Positions 7,561-13,593 of a stretch of DNA of 15,891 bases are shown here, piece by piece. A model generated the notes under the pieces. It saw only the letters and a program-made list of their open reading frames with translations, did not search any database and was not told where the DNA came from. The stretch is taken from NCBI GenBank assembly GCA_015493625.1, contig WGCT01000235.1, forward strand, positions 1-15,891, in the 5' to 3' direction. Numbering within the stretch: the first letter of the stretch is position 1; each line of letters begins with the position of its first letter. The position numbers were made by a program, and so were the translations under genes. Origin of the DNA: Draconibacterium sp. GTDB lineage: Bacteria; Bacteroidota; Bacteroidia; Bacteroidales; Prolixibacteraceae.

Positions 7561-9054
7561 TTATTTGTTTGAAATAATGCCTGAATCTTCATCGACTAAA
7601 TAAAATTCACTTAAAGTAGAGATGCTTTTTGCAGGCACATCAACCAAAATACTTTTACTGTTTTTTTTGTAACTTTTTATCGGATTCAATTTAAAATCTT
7701 TTTGGTTCATGAAATCTTTCGTCAACTGATATAAATAGAGTTTATCATTTTTGTGTTTTAGTTTTAACTCTACCTTTAAATTTTTCTTACTTTTATTAAG
7801 CATATAAACTGTCATTTTTCCTGCCGGACTAACAATCGACCGGCATAAAATACTATCATTCCCGGAAACAATTGTTTCTGCAACTTTAGAATATTTAGCA
7901 TTAAAACGTGTAATAATGCCAAAGCTGTAATAGGCTGACGTTTCGGGAGTAATATTCTTTAAGTACTCTTTTTTCTCTCTGTTCCAGGTACGAATGAGTT
8001 GGAATTGACCGTCGAGATCGCCGCGATTGGTAAAACTCCAGCGGTTAAAAGCATGCACTCCGGCATCTAATCCAACCAATATTGTTTCGAGGTTCGAAAG
8101 GGCAGTTTCAAACAATTTAGGCCCGGGGTTGTCGTCTTTCCATCCATAATTCATATCGCCCAATTCGGAAAGAAACAGTGGTTTATTTTTAGATTTAGCC
8201 CAGGTTGCCCAGTCGTTTAATATTTTTTGCTTTATACCATTTGTTCCATGATACGAATGAATATCGTAAGCACCGATGTATTCATCGAAATCAATCTTGC
8301 TTTTGTCAAAAACCGGCATGTCTGTCCAGTCGGGGCCCGAAATAGGAATTTTAATTTCTTTGCTGTCCAGTGCTTTTCTAACCGCTTTTAATGCAGGTGT
8401 TAACGGGGCATTATTTTCTCCGGTACTCCACCAACTGCCCCAACTTCCTCCGGGAGGTTCGTTGGTAATACAGACCCATTTTATGCACGAATAATGTTTT
8501 TCTTTTGTGAGATAAGCAACTAATGTGGCGATGCCGTTTGCGAAATCATCAACCGATTTTGGCGCACTGAGCAGCGGCTGAACATTGGGAAATGAGTTCC
8601 ATTTTACATTGCTCCACATTTGCTGAAGAAACACATCGGCATCGTTTTTTTCGCACCAATCGAGAATGTTATAAAGTGCTTGCATCTCCTCATTATTCCA
8701 ATCAAACGTGTTCCGCTGCGGTTCATACATTCTTGCACTTAACTCAACCCGAATCCAGTTTAATCCCAGCCAGTTTGCGTGCTTATAAATTTGTGTCCAT
8801 GCGTCTTTTTCAGAAACCGGAGGATTTCCTCCCCACGCACTGCCACGCGAATTGGAATATCTTAGTGCATATTTATATTCCTTACTCTCATCAATTTTCT
8901 CTTTGCTTATTGCATGCCACGATGCGCCAATTCCGCCAGCCATTTGGTATTCAACTTTTTCTCTGTTGATGGAAATTGTTAAATCGCTTTTGTTTTGTTT
9001 ACTGCATGCTGTTGCAGTAGCAATTATTGTTATTAGAAATAGTAGTCGTTTCAT
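7561..9054 (-). CDS. Clan GH-A glycoside hydrolase lipoprotein (GH30/GH39/GH5-like)
   Basis: A 497-residue exported glycosidase. The N-terminus is a lipoprotein signal ending A-T-A-C (Cys17), with Ser-Lys-Gln after the cysteine. Residues about 35-365 read as a (beta/alpha)8 barrel: M-A-G-G-I-G-A-S-W-H near residue 43 resembles the start of GH30 domains, WIRVELSARMYEP (100-112) fits an early strand, ITNEP (196-200) gives the acid/base Glu199, and FLSELGD (294-300) gives the nucleophile Glu297. The Asn before Glu199 is the clan GH-A hallmark. Residues about 370-490 form a beta-sandwich as in GH30/GH39. The mechanism should be retaining. I cannot assign a family or substrate; beta-mannosidase, glucanase or xylosidase activities are all compatible. 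The gene is followed 3 nt later by the mannose-6-phosphate isomerase gene and preceded by a repeat-rich spacer. Confidence 0.8.
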   Translation of the reverse strand: MKRLLFLITIIATATACSKQNKSDLTISINREKVEYQMAGGIGASWHAISKEKIDESKEYKYALRYSNSRGSAWGGNPPVSEKDAWTQIYKHANWLGLNWIRVELSARMYEPQRNTFDWNNEEMQALYNILDWCEKNDADVFLQQMWSNVKWNSFPNVQPLLSAPKSVDDFANGIATLVAYLTKEKHYSCIKWVCITNEPPGGSWGSWWSTGENNAPLTPALKAVRKALDSKEIKIPISGPDWTDMPVFDKSKIDFDEYIGAYDIHSYHGTNGIKQKILNDWATWAKSKNKPLFLSELGDMNYGWKDDNPGPKLFETALSNLETILVGLDAGVHAFNRWSFTNRGDLDGQFQLIRTWNREKKEYLKNITPETSAYYSFGIITRFNAKYSKVAETIVSGNDSILCRSIVSPAGKMTVYMLNKSKKNLKVELKLKHKNDKLYLYQLTKDFMNQKDFKLNPIKSYKKNSKSILVDVPAKSISTLSEFYLVDEDSGIISNK

Positions 9055-9138
9055 TATTCCAATGGTTTAATTAGTATATAATATAGTTTAATAATTAATA
9101 ATCAGTTTCTTATGACTCTCCCTCTTCTCCCTCTCTAT

Positions 9139-9152
9139 CCGTCAACTGACGG
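9139..9152. repeat. Short G+C-rich inverted repeat
   Basis: CCGTCA and TGACGG form a perfect 6-bp stem around AC. It lies in the 238-nt spacer before the GH-A glycosidase gene, inside a purine-rich tract on the minus strand (rich in GGGAGA). No T-run follows on either strand, so it does not look like an intrinsic terminator. It could be part of a larger intergenic element with the hairpin at 9161-9198. Confidence 0.55.
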
Positions 9153-9160
9153 AAGGGACG

Positions 9161-9198
9161 ATAATTTAGTAGTCTGATTTATCAGACTGCTAAATTAT
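9161..9198. repeat. Near-perfect 18-bp inverted repeat (long hairpin)
   Basis: The arms 9161-9178 and 9181-9198 are reverse complements with a single mismatch, separated by TT. The last 8 bases of the right arm (TAAATTAT) are also the first 8 bases of repeat copy 2, so the hairpin and repeat are joined. On the minus strand the hairpin is followed by CGTCCC rather than a U-tract, which argues against an intrinsic terminator. It may stabilise the 3' end of the upstream glycosidase message, or be the palindromic tip of a REP/MITE-like element. Confidence 0.75.
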
Positions 9199-9291
9199 CA
9201 GGGTGAGTAATAAATATGTTGTTTCTCAATATACATCTCCTTTTGTAGCCGCTCCGCTAAAGTCAGACCCACGGCGATCCAAGTTTCATTT
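9191..9291 (-). repeat. Intergenic repeat, copy 2 (101 bp; partner at 1216-1317)
   Basis: It matches 1216-1317 in the same orientation at roughly 85% identity by hand. It begins 1 nt after the stop codon of the (alpha/alpha)6 glycosidase gene on the minus strand and runs into the long hairpin at 9161-9198. The repeat, the hairpin and the short inverted repeat at 9139-9152 fill much of the 9055-9292 spacer; no clear TAnnTTTG promoter was found in the rest. Copy 2 retains a full palindrome where copy 1 has only a short A+T remnant, so copy 2 may be the more complete form. Confidence 0.85.
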
Positions 9292-9292
9292 G

Positions 9293-10588
9293 TTACAAAT
9301 TTTTATTATCGTTGTAGTCTTCGAACATTATAATTGCTTTATAAAGCACACCCGCCGAGCCGCGGAAAGTTCCCGAGCCGCGTGGTTCGTTGTTTACCGA
9401 GTACCACTCGAAAAAACCGTCGTTATCTTTAACCCGTTTTACCATGGGTTGCATTTGTTGGTACGCCTCTTTAACAAAACCATTTTTAATGAGTTCCTGA
9501 ATCATCCGTCCGCCAAACCAGGTCCAGTCGCCACCATTTTGGTAGCTGTATTCGGGGTTCATAATTTTATTGGCAAAAAATCCTTTCGGATAGGGTGGGT
9601 AGAGTGTGAGTCCGATTGAACCCGCACCCGACGCTTTTACGTTGGCAATCATTTTATCGAGCGAAATTTTAATCTCCTCTTTCGAAAGCAGCCCGGCCTC
9701 AATAGCAATAGCAGTGCCTCCGTGGAAAAAAATCTCATCTTCGTTAAAATCTTTTGGGAAAGGTGAACCGTTAAGATAAATATGTGGATGGTACTTCTGG
9801 TTTTTCTCGTCCCAAAGATATTTGCGCGTGTTTTCTGCAATTCGGTTTTTTATGGGCAACCACCGCTCTTTTGTCGCGGGCAGCATTTCATTTAAATTAC
9901 TTAGTGCAATTATAAACATCGCGTTGTCGTAAATATCTATTGCTTTGTGTGTGTTGTTATCCAAATCCACTCCCCAACCGTGTTCAGGCTGAACATCGCC
10001 CCAATCAGCAGTTGTAGCACCAATTATTAATCCGTATTTTTCGTTGTAACGCTCGTTCATCAGAAAATCCATTGCCCACACCATTCGTTCGGCAACTGTT
10101 TTGTCGCCAATTATTTCATCTAAAATAGTTTTATCTCCGGTAACCTGAATGTATTTATAAATGGCCTGAATAAGGGAACTTTCCTGGTCGGTTTCAACGG
10201 TGTTTTTATGAGCAGCATAACGTGGCTCCAACTTCGAATAGGAGAAATCGGGAGTATTCTTACCAACTTTTTCGATGGGGGAAAACCCGTCAATAATATT
10301 TCCGTCGTCGCCCTGCATCCTAAAAAATACCAGCAGGTTCTCCTTTAAAACCGAGTCGGGGTAAACCTCTGCCGAAAGCTCGATAAACGTGTTGTAGTCG
10401 CGAATCCACACTTCGCCGTAACCGTCGCCGGCATTAAAACCGGTTTTAACCACTTCGAGAGCCTTTTTCTTTGTAAAGGCAAAATATTCGTTCGATTGCG
10501 CTTTTAATTCATTTAACTTGTTATTTTTAGATTTTGTTGAACACCCCATAAATAAAAAAAGGATACTTGTAAAAATTAGAACTTTCAT
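9293..10588 (-). CDS. (alpha/alpha)6-barrel glycosidase lipoprotein, GH63/GH125-like
   Basis: A 431-residue lipoprotein (signal ending F-M-G-C, Cys16) that appears to be a six-hairpin glycosidase. EVWIRDYNTF (59-68) resembles the W-(I/L)-R-D element of GH125 alpha-mannosidases and related families, VETDQESSLIQAIYKYIQVT (131-150) resembles a helix pair found in them, and ATTADWGD (191-198) offers Asp195/Asp198 as candidate acid. Near the C-terminus, FFEWY (Glu394), then P-R-G-S-G and F-R-G-S-A-G (408-413) resemble the E-Y...P-x-G-x-G...S-A end motif of GH63-type glucosidases, with Glu394 as candidate base. I cannot place it in a numbered family. Given mannosidase neighbours, alpha-1,6-mannosidase or alpha-glucosidase activity is a reasonable guess. 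It starts 18 nt after the GH2 gene. Confidence 0.7.
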   Translation of the reverse strand: MKVLIFTSILFLFMGCSTKSKNNKLNELKAQSNEYFAFTKKKALEVVKTGFNAGDGYGEVWIRDYNTFIELSAEVYPDSVLKENLLVFFRMQGDDGNIIDGFSPIEKVGKNTPDFSYSKLEPRYAAHKNTVETDQESSLIQAIYKYIQVTGDKTILDEIIGDKTVAERMVWAMDFLMNERYNEKYGLIIGATTADWGDVQPEHGWGVDLDNNTHKAIDIYDNAMFIIALSNLNEMLPATKERWLPIKNRIAENTRKYLWDEKNQKYHPHIYLNGSPFPKDFNEDEIFFHGGTAIAIEAGLLSKEEIKISLDKMIANVKASGAGSIGLTLYPPYPKGFFANKIMNPEYSYQNGGDWTWFGGRMIQELIKNGFVKEAYQQMQPMVKRVKDNDGFFEWYSVNNEPRGSGTFRGSAGVLYKAIIMFEDYNDNKNL

Positions 10589-10606
10589 AATGTATTGTTT
10601 TGTCTT

Positions 10607-13582
10607 TTAATGAATTATCTGAATTTCAATTCTGTCCGAAAATCTTTTGTCGAGTTTTATATTTCTTTGATAATTGCCCCACCCAATATTAAAATAGTCA
10701 ATCTGATTGCTTATAAATAGCGAAATAACTTTTCCGTTTTTTGTAAGCCGGCAACTTTCATTACCACTGCCAATAACTGTAGCAAGAGTATTGTTTCCGT
10801 TAAAAAGTTTATAGGTCAGGATATTTTCTTTTGTAGCTTTCGAAATGTATGTGAGTTCTTCTTTTATGTTTTCTTTTTGGGTACCGTTATAGTAAAAACT
10901 TTTTGTGTCAAAAGCCCACTCTTTTATCGGCTTTTTACGGTATTCGTTAGCAATATTGGCATACAAAGGTACTTTCCCTGCCGGTGTTGAAAGATAATTC
11001 TCGGGATAGCAACTCCAATATGCATTCCGCTTCCACGATACCGAATCAACAATATCATCGAAATTAAATTTTACTCCTACTTCGCGAATTCGTTTTGAAG
11101 GAACTCCGTCGATGGTGTATTGAACATCAATTTTACCCGAGAAATTAATTGTGATATCGAACTCGACAGATGGAAGTTTTGCAGTGTTTCCTTTTAAATG
11201 TATAACAATTTTACCGCCTCTATTTTCGAATTTAAAGTTTTTTTTATGCCACCCGGTACCGTAATCATCGATAAATTTGCGCATAAAATCAATCTCTTTT
11301 CCTTCCATTCTTAAATTCAGAAACGGCCCTGAGAGTTTATAATTTTCATCAGGTTTTTGCACTTCTTCAATTAATCCGGTGGTTTTATCAAATGCAATTT
11401 TTATGTTGTTTTTACAACGTATAATAAGTTTATCGCGGGTTTCCAAAACCTCTGTTTTGCCCTCTGTGTAATTTTGAAAAGCTGTTTTATTATTATTTTT
11501 TAAATGCAGGTTGTATCTGTCAATCAGTCTGTTTTGGCTGTCGAATGCTTCGAGAACAATAACTTCGTCTGTATTAAAAGTTTTTATCGGTAATAACAAA
11601 ACTCCTTTTGAATGGGGTTTTATATTTACCGGATTTAAAGTGTACGATTTATTCCGGTAGTTATATTTTATTGTTAGTTCATTAAAATTGGTGCAATTGA
11701 AACGATTATAAACCGGCACGGTTAGATTTTTGCCGTTGTTGTAATTTTTATATTCGGTTTGGAGAACCTTAAAAGGTGAATACGCTTTTTTGACATTCCA
11801 GAATTCCGGTTTTTTCCGTCGCCATACATCCACCATTCCCCATTCTCCCGAACCAACTGTCGGTCCCTGAAATTTCTGTAAAGCAGGTTCCGAATCGAAT
11901 CCCCACCACTCCTTAAATCCCGGCAGTGTGTTGGGCAACATAAATATTTCGTCAATCATTGCCCAGTTGGCTCCTCCCAGTCCTCCGTCAGCATCGTAGA
12001 TGTTTTTCCATATCGTATCGAGACTTTGTCCCCAGAAATCTCTTACATTGGGGTCTTCTTTTATTGTTCTGAAATTGTAACAGGGGCTGTGCATCCATTC
12101 GTCGCAAAGCACCGGCATCTCTTTATTGCTACTAAAATTTTCGACTTTGTTTCCGAATTCATTTTTAGTACCGTTTAACGGTGGGTAGTGTAAACTAAGA
12201 ATATCGTAAAGTTTTATGCTGTCGGGAGCAAAACCGGGGTAGCTAAAAATAACAGGGCGGGTTGTATCAATATTTTTTACCCGGTTATACGATTTATAAA
12301 AATTATTTCCCGATTTGTTTTCATTTCCAATCGACCAGATAATTACAGAAGGATGATTGCGATGGCTAAAAATTATTTCGTTTAGTTGCGATAAATATCT
12401 GCCGGTAAAAAGTGTATCGTTTTGCGTTGCCCCGGGAAAATACGGTTTGCGCCGCCAAGTATCGACAAAACAAACAGCGGTTTCGTCTTCAACATAAATA
12501 CCATATTTATCACACAAATTCAGAAAATTTTCGGTGGGCGGATAGTGCGAAGTGCGGATAAAATTTATATTCGCTTCTTTGGCAAGCATAACATCCAGCA
12601 GTTCGTATTCGGGAGTTGATACTCTTCCCAACAACGGGTGAATATCGTGATGACAAGTTCCCCTCAGTTTACTTTCGGTTCCGTTTATAAAAAATTTATT
12701 CCCCAAAATTTTTATTTCCCTGAATCCGAAGGGATAAATTTTACTGTAAATTTCTTTATTGTTTTCGTAAAAAGAAACTTTCAGCTTGTATAAATTCGGA
12801 TGTTCAGCATCCCATTTATAAGGCGAACGGACAATATTTTTTATGTGAAATGAATTATTGCCAGTGAATAAAATTTTCGGATTTTTAAGCTGAATTTTTT
12901 TATTATTCTTATCGGTTAGCTCAAGTTTAATTTGGGAATTCAATGAAGGATTACTTGTAAGTTCGCCTGAAACCGAAAGAGTTGCATTGTTATAATTGCT
13001 ATCGAAATTAGTAACAATTTTTATATTATCGGGGAATACTTTGGGCAGTGCCATTAGTTTTACATTGCGTAAAATTCCGCCAATTAGGTGTAGTGTATAT
13101 CCGCTTCCGTACGAGATGTCATCAACCCTGTCGGTTACTTCAACTGCAAGAACCGCTGTTTTTCCGGGTGTAACATAATCCGTAATATCGCACTTCCACG
13201 TTGTAAAACCACCGGAATGATTGCGGATATAATTGCCGTTTATCCAAATCCGTGCGTAACTGTAAACCCCGTCGAATTGTACAATTATTTTTTTATTTTT
13301 AAAATCGGCCGGAATATCGATGCGTTTTAAATAGGCAAAAGGGTTGTCGTGTTTTATGGCAAATCCCTGCATCTGGCATTCTCCGGGCACTTCAATGTCT
13401 TTCCATTTTTCCGAAAACGTATCGAGTGCCCAAAAACTATCTTCCGGGTCCATCGTAAACTTCCACGTGCCGTTCAAATTTACAACAGGATGTAAAACAT
13501 CTTTTATAAAATACCCGGAATGCTTTTTATTGCTGCAACCTAAAACGAATAGGGATAAAAATATAATAACGGCCTTTTTCAT
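10607..13582 (-). CDS. GH2 glycoside hydrolase, LacZ-like architecture, lipoprotein
   Basis: A 991-residue exported exo-glycosidase, probably a beta-galactosidase or relative. It carries a lipoprotein signal ending V-L-G-C (Cys16). The order is: sugar-binding jelly-roll (about 30-182, with W-I-N-G at 113-116), Ig-like domain (183-290), TIM barrel (291-600), second Ig-like domain (about 610-700) and a C-terminal beta-sandwich like the LacZ small-chain domain (about 710-985). The GH2 signatures are visible: FIRTSHYPPTENF (341-353) and HRNHPSVIIWSIGNEN (407-422), with acid/base Glu421. The nucleophile is Glu495 in L-C-D-E-W-M-H, equivalent to C-E-Y-A-H of LacZ. The aglycone-side loops after it (A-D-G-G-L-G-G-A-N-W) depart from LacZ, so the sugar recognised is uncertain. 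It starts 11 nt after the GH92 stop. Confidence 0.88.
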   Translation of the reverse strand: MKKAVIIFLSLFVLGCSNKKHSGYFIKDVLHPVVNLNGTWKFTMDPEDSFWALDTFSEKWKDIEVPGECQMQGFAIKHDNPFAYLKRIDIPADFKNKKIIVQFDGVYSYARIWINGNYIRNHSGGFTTWKCDITDYVTPGKTAVLAVEVTDRVDDISYGSGYTLHLIGGILRNVKLMALPKVFPDNIKIVTNFDSNYNNATLSVSGELTSNPSLNSQIKLELTDKNNKKIQLKNPKILFTGNNSFHIKNIVRSPYKWDAEHPNLYKLKVSFYENNKEIYSKIYPFGFREIKILGNKFFINGTESKLRGTCHHDIHPLLGRVSTPEYELLDVMLAKEANINFIRTSHYPPTENFLNLCDKYGIYVEDETAVCFVDTWRRKPYFPGATQNDTLFTGRYLSQLNEIIFSHRNHPSVIIWSIGNENKSGNNFYKSYNRVKNIDTTRPVIFSYPGFAPDSIKLYDILSLHYPPLNGTKNEFGNKVENFSSNKEMPVLCDEWMHSPCYNFRTIKEDPNVRDFWGQSLDTIWKNIYDADGGLGGANWAMIDEIFMLPNTLPGFKEWWGFDSEPALQKFQGPTVGSGEWGMVDVWRRKKPEFWNVKKAYSPFKVLQTEYKNYNNGKNLTVPVYNRFNCTNFNELTIKYNYRNKSYTLNPVNIKPHSKGVLLLPIKTFNTDEVIVLEAFDSQNRLIDRYNLHLKNNNKTAFQNYTEGKTEVLETRDKLIIRCKNNIKIAFDKTTGLIEEVQKPDENYKLSGPFLNLRMEGKEIDFMRKFIDDYGTGWHKKNFKFENRGGKIVIHLKGNTAKLPSVEFDITINFSGKIDVQYTIDGVPSKRIREVGVKFNFDDIVDSVSWKRNAYWSCYPENYLSTPAGKVPLYANIANEYRKKPIKEWAFDTKSFYYNGTQKENIKEELTYISKATKENILTYKLFNGNNTLATVIGSGNESCRLTKNGKVISLFISNQIDYFNIGWGNYQRNIKLDKRFSDRIEIQIIH

Positions 13583-13593
13583 TTGTTAGAAAT

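Noticed and set aside
9161..9198. Long hairpin as a rho-independent terminator
   Set aside because: No T-tract follows on the minus strand and the stem is not G+C-rich at its base; a repeat or RNA-stability element fits better.
9203..9619. 138-residue + strand frame beginning in repeat copy 2
   Set aside because: Only its first ~30 codons lie in the repeat; the rest is antisense to the glycosidase gene. The same frame is broken by the 1-nt length difference in copy 1, so coding is unlikely.
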